Of a stretch of 64,000 nt of DNA, positions 10,677-20,943 are shown piece after piece. Origin of the DNA: Symbiodinium natans (Eukaryota > Sar > Dinophyceae > Suessiales > Symbiodiniaceae). The position numbers and the translations under genes are program-made. The stretch spans positions 306,124 through 370,123 of the forward strand of contig CAJNDS010002416.1 in assembly GCA_905221605.1 (NCBI GenBank), in the 5' to 3' direction. The notes below the pieces were generated by a model that saw nothing but the letters and a program-made list of their open reading frames with translations, had not been told where the DNA came from and searched no databases. Numbering within the stretch: the stretch's first letter is position 1; every line of letters begins with the position of its first letter.

Positions 10677-11269
10677 TTTCAGCTTTACTGCCTGGAGTGT
10701 TGTGGATATCCAGCCCCCGATATCTGAGGGTTTAGGGTTTATGGTTTAAGGTGAAGTTCGCTTTTGCTGAACCTAGAGTCACCTATACATGGTCGTACTT
10801 TAATATGTCGGCGCCTATTTTAAGGGTAGCAGGTACCATAAATTCAGAGAAGTGACCGTATGCCCTGAAACCCAGAAAGGTATATGTGCCTGAACTATGG
10901 GCATTTTGCCCTGAACCCTAAACCCTAAACCCTAAGCCCTTCTTATGATCTTATGTAGGTCGGCTGCTATGTGTGTCCCTCAAGTCCAGCATCCGACAAG
11001 CAAAGATGCTCCCAACTGTTTTGAAGCGCGTCCCCTCTTCCTGTGCTTGTGGTGAAGCATCCTTTTGATGATCGTAGTATTCAGTGACATTTTCATAACC
11101 CTTCAATGACGTATCCTTGGCAGAACTTCTTACAAATAAGCTGCGTACTGGCGAAGGGTGTGGGGTGTAGGATTTAGGATGAAGGGGTTAGGGCTTGTTA
11201 CGGTTTGGGGCGTGCTTTAGCTACTGGTTCCCTACACTTGCGTGGGTGTCCTTACGAGGGCATGCATGG

Positions 11270-11388
11270 TGGTTCATGGTACTTAAGGAGCCTGTAAGTG
11301 GGTGATAAGTACACTTATCCTGAACCCTAAACCCGAAACCCCTTCAAGTACAGTTATAATTGGTAAATAAGTACCCTGAACCTCCAAG
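11270..11388. mobile_element. Family C palindromic element, interrupted
   Basis: GGTTCATGGTACTTAAGG at the left, GTACCCTGAACCTCCAAG at the right, with a short CCCTAAACCCGAAACC segment in the middle. Confidence 0.6.
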
Positions 11389-12294
11389 TCTGGAGAAGGA
11401 ACGTCCATTGTCGTCGCAAAAATGTCTTCATCCAGGGTTTAGGATTTAGGGTTTAGGGTTTAGGGCTTCGGGTTTAGGATCGAGTACTTCTTTGGGAACC
11501 GCCGTCATAATGAAACAATGCCCAGGCTAGCGCCCCATACAGCAAGTAGGACTGTTTAGGGTTTAGGGTTTAGGGTTTAGGGTTTAGGGGTGAGGAGGCT
11601 TGATCGTCGTCGGTCACAGACAGGACATGTAATGAACTCGTGACAAGTGGGGCGGGGGGGGGGGGTAGATAAATACCTGGGGAACCTTAGGGAAGCTTAG
11701 GGAGCCTCAGGGAGTAGTGGGGAGAATTCGCGAGCTGACTAGGAAAGCTCAACCTACATATAAGCTTTCGGGCTTTGAATTGCAGGTTTGTATATGTATG
11801 TATATGCATGTTCGAGGTTTTAAACTTTAGAGTTCGGTTCGTTTTAGGGTTTTGTCGGTGCCCGCCAAACATTCCGAGGGGACTCGAGCGTGGGCCTGGA
11901 AAAGCCAAAGGGCCACGTTTTGAAGCGGGCAAGGCAGGTGCGCGACGGACCCCGCATGCTTCGGGGACGATCGTCATTCCTTGAGCCATACGACCAGGTA
12001 TCAAACCCTAATTAAACCCTCAACCCCCAAAACCCCTAAACCCTAAAACCCAAAGCCCTAAAGACCTAAAGCCCCAAACCCTAGACCCGACACCCCAATG
12101 GACAGCCCCAGGCAGTAGGAGTCCCCACACGTCGCTCAAAAACCTAAGCCCCTTGTAGCCCCTCGGGTCCCTCAGAAGCCCAGACCCCTGGGACCTACTT
12201 CCCTCAACGACAGGAGGGGGCTCTGGTTTGGTTCCTAGAGCTGTTTAGGGTGAAGGGAAACCCTAAACGAGTACCATGAACCTCTAAACCCTAA

Positions 12295-12540
12295 TGTCGA
12301 AACATCATGTCGGTGTCATCATCAGGGGCAGTTGGGACAGGACGATCGGTCGGCATGGGATGGATGGAGTTTTTTGCTTCTCGCAACTCGACAAAACAAT
12401 GTGACGTGAGTCCTTGCTGGCTTCTGTGCATACAGCAAAGAGAGCTTAAAGCTACCCCACGTGTTGTGCCTTCATGGCCCTGATGAGCCCTTCGAGGCTT
12501 CAGAGGATCCGGAGGTCGCTTTATCTTTACACATTCAGCA
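12295..12540 (-). repeat. 3' LTR of the copia element
   Basis: 246-bp direct long terminal repeat, left copy, which is 3' in element sense. On the + strand it starts TGTCGAAAC and ends TTCAGCA. It differs from the other LTR by two transitions, near 12310 and 12371. Confidence 0.96.
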
Positions 12541-12549
12541 CTCCTCCTT
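12541..12549 (-). promoter_or_regulatory. Polypurine tract (plus-strand primer)
   Basis: In element sense the nine bases AAGGAGGAG abut the TG of the 3' LTR, which is the normal position of the polypurine tract. Confidence 0.8.
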
Positions 12550-12585
12550 GAAGTGACCGCTAGGTCTCTTCACTCACAAAAGAAC

Positions 12586-15500
12586 TCAAAACGTTCTCGT
12601 CGGATAAAGCTGTCGGCCTCCATTGCGACAGCAAGCACAAAATGTGCGAATTTGGATCTGCGAGGCGTTTCGAAGGCCCCAGCAATCTCTTGATACGTGC
12701 ACATGGTCACCCCCATTTGTCACATAGAACGGTCCTGGATGCCATGTTGGAACCTCCCGCTCCACTTCTCGAATTTCAATCCTCGCAGGTTCAGCGGACA
12801 TCAACCTTGTCATGCCCATGTTGCATTGGATCTGAGCATCCATCATCATCGGCCTGGTACTTGGCATTCGCAATCGATCATTCAGCTGCTCCGCCAACTC
12901 ATCTTCCACCATGTTTCGGAGTCTCTCCAGGCGCTTGTTTCTCTTTGGGTCCAAGCGGCGTCCAAACCATCTGACAGTCTTGTCATAGGCCCATCTCAGG
13001 AACTCCCAGAGAACCACCATAACAATGCCCACTAAGACCACGAGGACGTAGAACTCGACCGATCCATCCAGTTGCAGCGGGGCCTGAGGGTTCTCAGCTT
13101 TGGTCCCACACACCCATCCACACATCAGGAGTATCCTCAAGATCTTCGCCTTCAGCTCCGTCGCCAAAGGAACTTGCAATCCCCAGAGTCGGCATAACTC
13201 CTCATGGCGATCTTTGGGCAGTGGTTTGGTTAAAAGGTCAGCCTTCTGCACTTGACCTCTGCAATGAAGGACCCTCAGGAAACCGGATTTCGCCTGCTCC
13301 CTCAGGTACGACGCGCGAACCTTCAGGTGGCGGGTTCTCCAGGAACCCGCCCCATCCGAGCTGAGCCCCACCGCCGCCATATTGTCAATCTGTAGCTCCA
13401 GCATATTGACCTGGATGTTGAGTTGGCGAACCACGGCCATCACCGCCCGAGCAAGCACGATGCTGTCTATGGATGCTACGAGTTCGCACTCTGCGGTCGA
13501 CAGAGTTACGAAACTCTGCCGGCCGCTTCGCCAGGCCACCGGGCAGTTGTAGAGGCAAACCAGGGTTCCGGTGTGCGACCGCCGCCCGGTCGGAGCGAAC
13601 GACGAGTCGCTGAAGGCTTGTAGCGTGACACCACCGGGCACCAACAGCAACCCTCGGGCCTTTGTTCTTTGCAAAAATCCCAATATTCGGGATCCCACCT
13701 TGACCACCTTCTCCGGGTTCTTCAACACATGGCTTGCCATGATCGACAGGTGAAATGCCAGGTCCGGCCTCGAGCGTTGGGTTAACCAAAGCAACTCTCC
13801 AGTTATTTTCTGTGCTTCACGGATGGCGCCAGGATCTTTCGGAGATCTTTCCGGGCCCTCCTCCTCCTCATCCATCGTCATCCATTCTCGTGGACATGGT
13901 ACCAACCCCAATTGGCTCTTCGGCACGTCATAGGCCCTCAGCAACTCCGCGATGTATGCCTCCTGGTTGAGGAAGTAGCACCCAGTCTCTGTTCTCTGGA
14001 TTTCGCAGCCCAAGAACCTCACCACACGTCCTTCATCACATAATTCCAACTCCGAGACTTCCCATTCCGCCCGGAATCTTTCTCCCAGTGCTTCCACCAA
14101 TTGGCGTTCTCCGCAGATCAAAATGTCATCCACATAAATGAGGATGGCACCAATCACCTGGCTCTCGTCCACGTAGTGCACTGACCACAAATTCGGCTCG
14201 ATGTCGCCCTGTTTGAGGATCACCTTTCGACCGCCAAGATCAATCGTGAAGTCCTTCAATACCGAATCTCGGTACTGTGCCCACAGCCTTGGACTTTGCC
14301 TCAACCCATACAGGGCTCTTGTCAATTTCCATCGCTCCTGCTTGCTAACCACCCCCAGCAACACAAGCACATGGGGCGGCGTTACCACCACAACCTTTTC
14401 TCCCTCCTCTGTAGGCATTGGCGTAAGCAAGAACGCACCGGTAACGTCAATGGCGCCGATGTACCACTTACGCCTCCCGGATTCAACCAAGACACACCTC
14501 AATGTCTCACCAGCAGCGCCCGAAGCAAAACAGTCCAACAACTGCTCATCTATCATGTTGCCGCAGGCCACGATCCTGGCTTTGCGTCGGAAGAGGGCCT
14601 CCGAGCCTTTCTTCGGTGGCTTGATCGTGTAGACGATTTTGGCCGGGACCACCAGCATGTCGTCTGCCTTGAATTTCTTCAACAACTCCCCCATTGTTGT
14701 TCGATCAAACCCCTTCTTGACGACTCCAAACTCCTCAAGGATCGGGTCTTTCCACAGGCCAAGATGCATCTTCGCTTCGGTAGGATCCACATTGTAGACG
14801 ACATCCACTGGAGCTTGCATTGAGTCCAACAACTCCTCCATCCCCTTGGTGTACTCCGGCTCTGCCTTCATGATGCGGGGATTTTCCAAGCCTTTTTCGT
14901 GCAGGTAGCCCTGAAGCTTCTCCAAATCTTCCATGGCCAACTTCTCATCAACTGCCTCCAGCGACAAGTTCCGACACTTTCGCTCAGCGGTCGACAAATC
15001 CTCCACGTTAGGCCCTTCCATCAGTTGAACCTTGCGAACCCCCGTTGGCTCATTCACATGGATCTCCCACTCGCCAACAAACTCAGCGTCCATCGGCTCG
15101 GTATTGTCCTCCGGTTCCTCATCATCCCGATCCGTGTACTCCTCCTCGGAGACCTCATTGTACTGATCTGGGTCAGGATCATCCGGGATTCTCTCCTCCT
15201 CATCGTCGTCGTCCTCTTCTTCGAGATCATCATCATCCTCCTCCTCGAGTGGATCTTCTGCTTCAAGGGGAAACCCTAACTCCACCAATCGTTCTAGCTC
15301 ATCTGTCTTCAACTTCTCGAACCCCGATGGTGTGTACCCGACAAGCAACCAATCATTCGCCGAGCTGGGGAGGAAACCATGAAACTTCTTCGGGTTGAAA
15401 CCAGTGGCCCTATTCGTGATGTCGTAGAAGCGCCCAACACTCTGGCTTCCATCTGGTAGCACTTGTAGCACCTCGCCCCTCACAGCTTCACCTCTTGCAG

Positions 15501-18500
15501 GATTGGACTGGTCATCGCCGGACACCCAGAGCCCACGCCTTGATCTATCGGAGATCTCCACCACATAGTTCCAAGATCCTCGCTTGTTGTGGACATCGGT
15601 GTGGGGAGGTATAGCATTGCCTGTGAACACTCCCACAGTTGCCCACGTGACAGAGCCGTCCTGAAGATGATTGGTGGCCCTTTTGAGGTATTCATTCAGG
15701 TACTTCACAACGGCCTCCTTGTTTCTGGTCTGGACCGTAATACCCCTGTTGCCTCCCTGACAGTAAGCTCCAAAGGCCTGGAAATATCCCGCTCCTCTTC
15801 GAGTCCTCACCCTTGCGGCCACCACCAACTTCTCCAACATCTCCAAGCAACCTTCCTTCGAGAAGTCCTCCATGTTCAGCAGATGTTGTGCAAAGGCATT
15901 AACCTCTGCAAGAGTCCCTTGGCCTCCCGTCCGAGCTCGCACAGCCCGGATGATTGGTGCCGACGACTCCAATGGTGAGGAGGGCGGGGATTTTGTCTTG
16001 ATTCGCCGCCGACGACCATCAGGAGCTGGAGCGTCCTTAGCTGCACCCCTTGCCGAAGGTTTTGGTGGTTCCCCGGCATTCTCTGGCTTTGTCTTTGCCC
16101 GCAATCTCCATGTCGGCTCAACAATCAACGGGGGCGCTACATCCTTCAACAGCGGCGGCTCCACAGGCGTTCTCACATGAGTGGTTTGAACATACCCCCC
16201 ACCATCCTTCAAGATGCAGTGACCTCCACGAACGTCCGTTGAGGGTCCAAGGTACTTCCCCCTTGTCCATTTAGGCCCCAAGTCCTCGACTGCTCCAGTC
16301 TTGTAGCGCTTGGTCTTGATGTAGCAGGGAGACCCAAAAGGTGCCAACATTGGACTCGGCAAACCCATCCTGTCGCATCTCTGCGTAGAAGCAGCAGCAT
16401 GTAGTGCTAAGGGCCATGCAGCCTTGTGCACCGCCCCAAAATCCAGCATCACCCGGATACGCTTCTTGAGGTACTTCACTCCCGCTTCGGCCACGCCATT
16501 GGAGGCTGGATTGTCGCCCTCCGTTGTCGTAGGCAACATTCCCTTTTTCAAGATCCAGTTCCGAACCATCTTGCTTCGTAGTTCACCGGCTCTATCTCCA
16601 TGAACTCTATGCATAGGGAATCCAAGAGCCTTCACATCCACATAGATCCTCTGCAAGGCTGGCAAGACGCTGGCGGCTTTCTTGTTCCTCATCGGTACGG
16701 CGAAGTACGCGGTCTCCAATGCGATAGGTGTCGTAAAGCCTTCCATCATCTTCTTCCATGCCTTCTTCTCTTCCTCCTCTGAAGGCATACCCTCTTCTGG
16801 CATCTCATCCCGTCCAGGCTCCACACCAGCACCAAATGGATCTGCATCCCCAGGCTGCTCCTCTCCTTCTGAGAACTCCTCATCCTCAGCCCCAGGCAAC
16901 GGAAAACCAGCTTCAGGACTTACCCCTTCCAGACGTGGAAAGCGATATGCCCCTATGAGGAAATACCTCAGTCCTTTCGAGTCCGGAGTGACTCCCTGGT
17001 GCTTCAGCGGCCCAGCGACGTCGATGCTTAGGGTATAGGCCATTGGGTGAAGTGTTGACCGATGCTGCCGTCCCGTCGCTGCGTTCCTCACGCAAACAGC
17101 ACAGTTACGCTCAAACGGTTGGTGGTTGTTGAGAACGTGAGTTCTCCAAGCCGCTTCACTGGCCAATTTCGCCATCTTTGCCCTTGTAGGACCTTGAAGA
17201 CCACACCACTGAATCACGTAGTTGGCAATGTCCATCGCAGCCATAGCGCCTCCCTCAATGCCTACCTCCTCGGCAAACTTCCTGTAGGCTCCATCTGCCG
17301 CCCAAGTGGCACCAATCTTCATCGATGCCGGTTTTTCCAAGACCAACGCTGTCTCAATTCGACCTCCACTGATCTTTCGGCGGAACCTTGCCAATGTTGC
17401 CAACAAGTTCAAGTAGTGCACCTTCGCCCTAAACTGCTCCTCATCTCGATGTTGGTCTTCATTGAGGGCCACATCCTGCAGCACCATAGCCGAGATCTTA
17501 CCCTCCAACGCAGCCCATAGTAGCACCCTCCAAAGCTCCTCCTCTGGAAGTCGCCCCTTTAAGCTGTCCAAGTCCAACACAACAGCATCATGCATACCAT
17601 CCAAGGCCCAAATTGGATCTCGTCCACGCTCTAGTCGATTCCAACGGACCACCCAAGTTGTCGACCGGCAAAGACGCTTTCGACGTCTGCGGTTAACCGG
17701 CAAGGCCTTGAGACGTTCCCACGGGTCCATACTGCCGAAGTCGTGGAGCCGGACCATCTCCTCCTCTCCCAAGGACTTCAGAAACGCCGCTTTGTTGACC
17801 GCCTCCTTCACGTACTTGGCCTCCTTTGTTTCTACATAACGCTGCAACGCCGTCCACCAACTCACAGTGACTTCATGCAAATGGCGGGCCGACGCGGCAG
17901 CGGTGTCCCTCAACTGGTTTTCCAGCTCCTCGATCAGCTTGAGGCCCTTCTCCTCCTCAATCTCGGGACAACCATTTTTCAAATGCAGCTTCTCTTTTCT
18001 TCCATCAGGACAAACCAACCAGCAACCTTCTTGGGTCCACGAAAGCGCATATCCCAACGAGCTGATGACCTTGCCCAAGGGGACGATCGTCTGCAACCCT
18101 GGGGTTTTCGAGTCAACCAACAAGGTGCCCGCATCAGATTGCTGCATCGTTGCCTTGCCTTCTCCAGCCAAGGTCACCTCCACATTCTTTGTAGTCAGCC
18201 TTTCCCATTCTGACGCTCCCCGAAGAGCATGCGTGGCGCCGGAGTCAAGTAGGGCCTTCCGGTCTTCAGGATCATCATCCGTCCCGTCCAACCGAAGAAC
18301 TTGCAGTCGACGAATCTCATCAATGGCTTTTGCCATCAAACTCTTCATCTCCGTCGCCTCCTGGGTGTCGAAGGTGATCGCCTTCATCGGCCTCTGCCCA
18401 CCAGCCGGAACCGTCACTCCATCCGAGCCCATGGCTGTAGTTGTAGTAGAAGAACATGACGATGGCTCACGTCCAGGTTCACCTGTGCCGTCCTTATCCT

Positions 18501-20943
18501 TTCTTTTTGACCCAGGCACTGTGCAATCTTTAGCTCTGTGGTTCGTAGCTCCACACGCCAGACACTTCGTCTTCTTTTCCTCCTTCGTGAGACCCGCCAT
18601 CGAGTGCTTGTAGCGGCATTTATTCCCCCTATTGCAGCCCTTTTCCTTCAAGAAGAACCTGCAAACATCAGAGGTAGCCGTTGGCGATGGGGATTTCGGG
18701 GTTTGCTCTGAACCTCCACTAGCATTTGGGGCCGTTGTCAATCCCTTGATCGTAGGCAATGTTGTAGTGGAAGAAGAAGGCTCCCTTGCCGATGTCCTAG
18801 CGTGGGTCTCCAGCTCAGCTAAGAGGTGTTGGTGGTATTGCAGCACTGTTGACGGTTGCGGGTTGTTGTCAACCTGCAAGGACGCTCTCACCAACGACAC
18901 CCTGAACGCCAGCTCACTGTCCGACCTGATCACCCGCTGCGAGAGATTGTCGAGACCCTTCATCAGGATTGAGGCGTCAGGTTCCACGATACCCAGTGTG
19001 CGTGCCCTTTTTAACCACAACAACCATCTTCGAAGCCCTTGAGCAGCCTGGGACGACGTCGTACTTTCTCCTGGAGCCTCCAAGTTCTTGAGGATTAGGG
19101 ATTTCTCCTGCTTGTTGCCCGGCTGATACACTGTCATGATCCGGCACATCACTCCCATCGCTGTCATGTCCCCATGGGTTATGATGTCTCGCCTCAAAGA
19201 GTCCGGAATGGCGGTCAACAACATGGCTACCGCTCTTCGCTCAACTCTTGACCATTCCGGCTTTTGCAGCTGACCCTCTGCGATGGGCTTCAACTGCAAA
19301 CGATGCAAAGGGCTGGCTGCTGCATACTCCTGATACCATAGCGAAGACTGGCGCAACGTCTCGCTCCACCACAGTCCTGAAGTGTCAGAGATATCCTCGA
19401 GAATCGGGCCGATGTGGGTCACCCAGTGCACCATGTCGATCGCAGCCGTTTCCGGATCATACTCCGGAAGCTTAGGAAGCTCATGCGCCCCAGGTTTGAC
19501 AGCCTCTGGCTGTCCCGGTCTTCCAGCACCCTGATTCTTCTTCAAAAGCTCCTCGATTCCCCTGGCCATTGACAGCAATACTCTGTCCGCCGTGGACATA
19601 GTCGGTGGCGTGCCCTCGGTGCCAGTGGGTTCCGGACCTGCCATATTGCGAGGTGGAGATTGCGTTCTGCCCAACCCCAGAAGATCCCGAAGTGAGCGAC
19701 CAAGGTGCGACTCATTAGATGCACTAACTGCGATGCCAGGAGACACGTGTGGCTGATCATCACTAAAATAACGACCAGGTAGGGCTTGTGATTGCTCCGG
19801 TAGTCCACGGGATTGACCTTGAACTACTGCTACTCCCTGACGACCACCACCCACCGGCTGCCACGATCCCATAACCGTGCGACCAGGTAGTGCTTGTGAT
19901 TGCTCAGGTAGTCCATGGGATTGACCCCCTGCCCTCGAATTGTCACGGTCCAAGCCCAGCAGTCCAAGCGGGTTTCCATCACCCCGCCTGATTCTCTCAT
20001 CCAGCGTTGCGCCCGAGGCAGCGGCAGTCAAATGTCCACTTCCTCCAACATGCATCGCACCGGATGAGCTGGGACCTACAGGACCCTGGCCTGGGATGGG
20101 TAAAACATTCCATCCCGCATCTCGGCCTTCATTTCTCTCAAAGCTTAGCTGTCCATCCATGCCATCGGTATCCTGCCTCGTCAAGGAAAAAACTGGCACA
20201 CCATCTGGAATGCCACCCACTCCACCACCTGCAGTTCTCAGTCTCTCCCTTTCCAGTTGCTGCCTCATGCTCTGAGCTTGGGCCAACGCAGTTTCCGCAC
20301 GAGCACGCTCCTCCTGCAACTGTCCCAATATTCCACCTAGCTGACGTCGCACCTCCACCTGCACGTCTTCACGATGCACAGAATCAGAGGTACCCTCTGA
20401 GTTGGTGTAGGTTGGAAGCCCAGCAGCTAAAGGTTGTCCTTGAAGAAGGGGAGAAACATTCTGCAGATGCTGACTTGTCGTAGACGGCATAAGTGGTGCA
20501 CTCATTTGCGATGCTGCCCAGGTCGTTCCCTCATGGTTCCTGCTCGTCGTAGGGCTCCAGCTAGTCCTCACCTCTTGATGGACCATCGCCTGAGCAGTTC
20601 CAGCTGTTCCAGACACAGCTGTCGACGCCCTATGAAAGAACTCCCCAAGACGCATCATCCATTGCAGTGGTGACGCTTGCTCACCCTGTTGAACACGCCC
20701 CGTTGACCGTACCAAATCGCTCGCGGCCGAGTCCGGTTGCTGGTCGAGTAGCAGCGACGACCCTGGTAGCGGAGAAGGAGCCAGGTCTCCCTGGACCCTG
20801 ACAGGCCCCGTTGGCAAAACCAATGTCGGAGAAGCGTCATTGTCTTCTCCTCCATGATCTGCAGCTGACGGTGCCAAACTCATTGATCTGGCCTCAGCAG
20901 TTCGCATCGGATCAACGTTTGCAGATCCAACACCATTCATCAT
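12586..20943 (-). CDS. Copia-type Gag-Pol polyprotein (2785 aa)
   Basis: Single-frame retrotransposon polyprotein that would package, process, reverse-transcribe and integrate the element RNA. Order seen: Q/S/P-rich N-terminus with a coiled-coil stretch (about 190-240); Gag-like helical core (about 490-740); CCCH finger C761-C770-C776-H780; CCHC knuckle C794-C797-H802-C807; aspartic protease DSG at D900; integrase HHCC zinc site H1269, H1274, C1281, C1284 and catalytic D1308, D1450, E1486 (DX35E); an extra double-stranded-beta-helix-like domain (about 1690-1890; HTD at 1781); an acidic linker (about 1895-1950); reverse transcriptase with D2166 and YVDD at 2270; RNase H with D2446, E2485, D2520, D2569; then a membrane segment (about 2631-2654) and a C-terminal His/Cys motif. 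The family is usually 1300-1600 aa, so this is very long. The first ATG of two adjacent ones was taken as start; it overlaps the stop of a leader ORF. Confidence 0.95.
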   Translation of the reverse strand: MMNGVGSANVDPMRTAEARSMSLAPSAADHGGEDNDASPTLVLPTGPVRVQGDLAPSPLPGSSLLLDQQPDSAASDLVRSTGRVQQGEQASPLQWMMRLGEFFHRASTAVSGTAGTAQAMVHQEVRTSWSPTTSRNHEGTTWAASQMSAPLMPSTTSQHLQNVSPLLQGQPLAAGLPTYTNSEGTSDSVHREDVQVEVRRQLGGILGQLQEERARAETALAQAQSMRQQLERERLRTAGGGVGGIPDGVPVFSLTRQDTDGMDGQLSFERNEGRDAGWNVLPIPGQGPVGPSSSGAMHVGGSGHLTAAASGATLDERIRRGDGNPLGLLGLDRDNSRAGGQSHGLPEQSQALPGRTVMGSWQPVGGGRQGVAVVQGQSRGLPEQSQALPGRYFSDDQPHVSPGIAVSASNESHLGRSLRDLLGLGRTQSPPRNMAGPEPTGTEGTPPTMSTADRVLLSMARGIEELLKKNQGAGRPGQPEAVKPGAHELPKLPEYDPETAAIDMVHWVTHIGPILEDISDTSGLWWSETLRQSSLWYQEYAAASPLHRLQLKPIAEGQLQKPEWSRVERRAVAMLLTAIPDSLRRDIITHGDMTAMGVMCRIMTVYQPGNKQEKSLILKNLEAPGESTTSSQAAQGLRRWLLWLKRARTLGIVEPDASILMKGLDNLSQRVIRSDSELAFRVSLVRASLQVDNNPQPSTVLQYHQHLLAELETHARTSAREPSSSTTTLPTIKGLTTAPNASGGSEQTPKSPSPTATSDVCRFFLKEKGCNRGNKCRYKHSMAGLTKEEKKTKCLACGATNHRAKDCTVPGSKRKDKDGTGEPGREPSSCSSTTTTAMGSDGVTVPAGGQRPMKAITFDTQEATEMKSLMAKAIDEIRRLQVLRLDGTDDDPEDRKALLDSGATHALRGASEWERLTTKNVEVTLAGEGKATMQQSDAGTLLVDSKTPGLQTIVPLGKVISSLGYALSWTQEGCWLVCPDGRKEKLHLKNGCPEIEEEKGLKLIEELENQLRDTAAASARHLHEVTVSWWTALQRYVETKEAKYVKEAVNKAAFLKSLGEEEMVRLHDFGSMDPWERLKALPVNRRRRKRLCRSTTWVVRWNRLERGRDPIWALDGMHDAVVLDLDSLKGRLPEEELWRVLLWAALEGKISAMVLQDVALNEDQHRDEEQFRAKVHYLNLLATLARFRRKISGGRIETALVLEKPASMKIGATWAADGAYRKFAEEVGIEGGAMAAMDIANYVIQWCGLQGPTRAKMAKLASEAAWRTHVLNNHQPFERNCAVCVRNAATGRQHRSTLHPMAYTLSIDVAGPLKHQGVTPDSKGLRYFLIGAYRFPRLEGVSPEAGFPLPGAEDEEFSEGEEQPGDADPFGAGVEPGRDEMPEEGMPSEEEEKKAWKKMMEGFTTPIALETAYFAVPMRNKKAASVLPALQRIYVDVKALGFPMHRVHGDRAGELRSKMVRNWILKKGMLPTTTEGDNPASNGVAEAGVKYLKKRIRVMLDFGAVHKAAWPLALHAAASTQRCDRMGLPSPMLAPFGSPCYIKTKRYKTGAVEDLGPKWTRGKYLGPSTDVRGGHCILKDGGGYVQTTHVRTPVEPPLLKDVAPPLIVEPTWRLRAKTKPENAGEPPKPSARGAAKDAPAPDGRRRRIKTKSPPSSPLESSAPIIRAVRARTGGQGTLAEVNAFAQHLLNMEDFSKEGCLEMLEKLVVAARVRTRRGAGYFQAFGAYCQGGNRGITVQTRNKEAVVKYLNEYLKRATNHLQDGSVTWATVGVFTGNAIPPHTDVHNKRGSWNYVVEISDRSRRGLWVSGDDQSNPARGEAVRGEVLQVLPDGSQSVGRFYDITNRATGFNPKKFHGFLPSSANDWLLVGYTPSGFEKLKTDELERLVELGFPLEAEDPLEEEDDDDLEEEDDDDEEERIPDDPDPDQYNEVSEEEYTDRDDEEPEDNTEPMDAEFVGEWEIHVNEPTGVRKVQLMEGPNVEDLSTAERKCRNLSLEAVDEKLAMEDLEKLQGYLHEKGLENPRIMKAEPEYTKGMEELLDSMQAPVDVVYNVDPTEAKMHLGLWKDPILEEFGVVKKGFDRTTMGELLKKFKADDMLVVPAKIVYTIKPPKKGSEALFRRKARIVACGNMIDEQLLDCFASGAAGETLRCVLVESGRRKWYIGAIDVTGAFLLTPMPTEEGEKVVVVTPPHVLVLLGVVSKQERWKLTRALYGLRQSPRLWAQYRDSVLKDFTIDLGGRKVILKQGDIEPNLWSVHYVDESQVIGAILIYVDDILICGERQLVEALGERFRAEWEVSELELCDEGRVVRFLGCEIQRTETGCYFLNQEAYIAELLRAYDVPKSQLGLVPCPREWMTMDEEEEGPERSPKDPGAIREAQKITGELLWLTQRSRPDLAFHLSIMASHVLKNPEKVVKVGSRILGFLQRTKARGLLLVPGGVTLQAFSDSSFAPTGRRSHTGTLVCLYNCPVAWRSGRQSFVTLSTAECELVASIDSIVLARAVMAVVRQLNIQVNMLELQIDNMAAVGLSSDGAGSWRTRHLKVRASYLREQAKSGFLRVLHCRGQVQKADLLTKPLPKDRHEELCRLWGLQVPLATELKAKILRILLMCGWVCGTKAENPQAPLQLDGSVEFYVLVVLVGIVMVVLWEFLRWAYDKTVRWFGRRLDPKRNKRLERLRNMVEDELAEQLNDRLRMPSTRPMMMDAQIQCNMGMTRLMSAEPARIEIREVEREVPTWHPGPFYVTNGGDHVHVSRDCWGLRNASQIQIRTFCACCRNGGRQLYPTRTF
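15270..15880 (-). other. Extra DSBH / 2-oxoglutarate-dioxygenase-like domain in Pol
   Basis: This section (about residues 1690-1890) lies between integrase and reverse transcriptase, where classical copia Pol has only a linker. It has IPPHTDVHN (HxD, H1781 and D1783), then a G-LW-type strand, a second His in KKFHGF (H1855) and a hydrophobic WLLVGYTP strand. That is the order of iron ligands HxD...H in the 2OG-Fe(II) oxygenase fold. I do not see a clear Arg after the distal His for 2-oxoglutarate binding, so activity is uncertain. The assignment is from motif spacing only. Confidence 0.45.

Larger units (their letters stand above)
1..12294. other. Gene-poor repeat region
   Basis: No complete gene seen. 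It holds telomere-like tracts, palindromic elements, the CCACCCCT minisatellite and exon-like blocks. Remaining spacers such as 880-1560, 3750-4180 and 7750-8040 show nothing recognisable. Confidence 0.7.

Noticed and set aside
12642-20855. Many plus-strand and off-frame ORFs of 60-250 aa
   Set aside because: Opposite-strand or shifted readings of the Gag-Pol gene, whose motifs are clear in one minus-strand frame.
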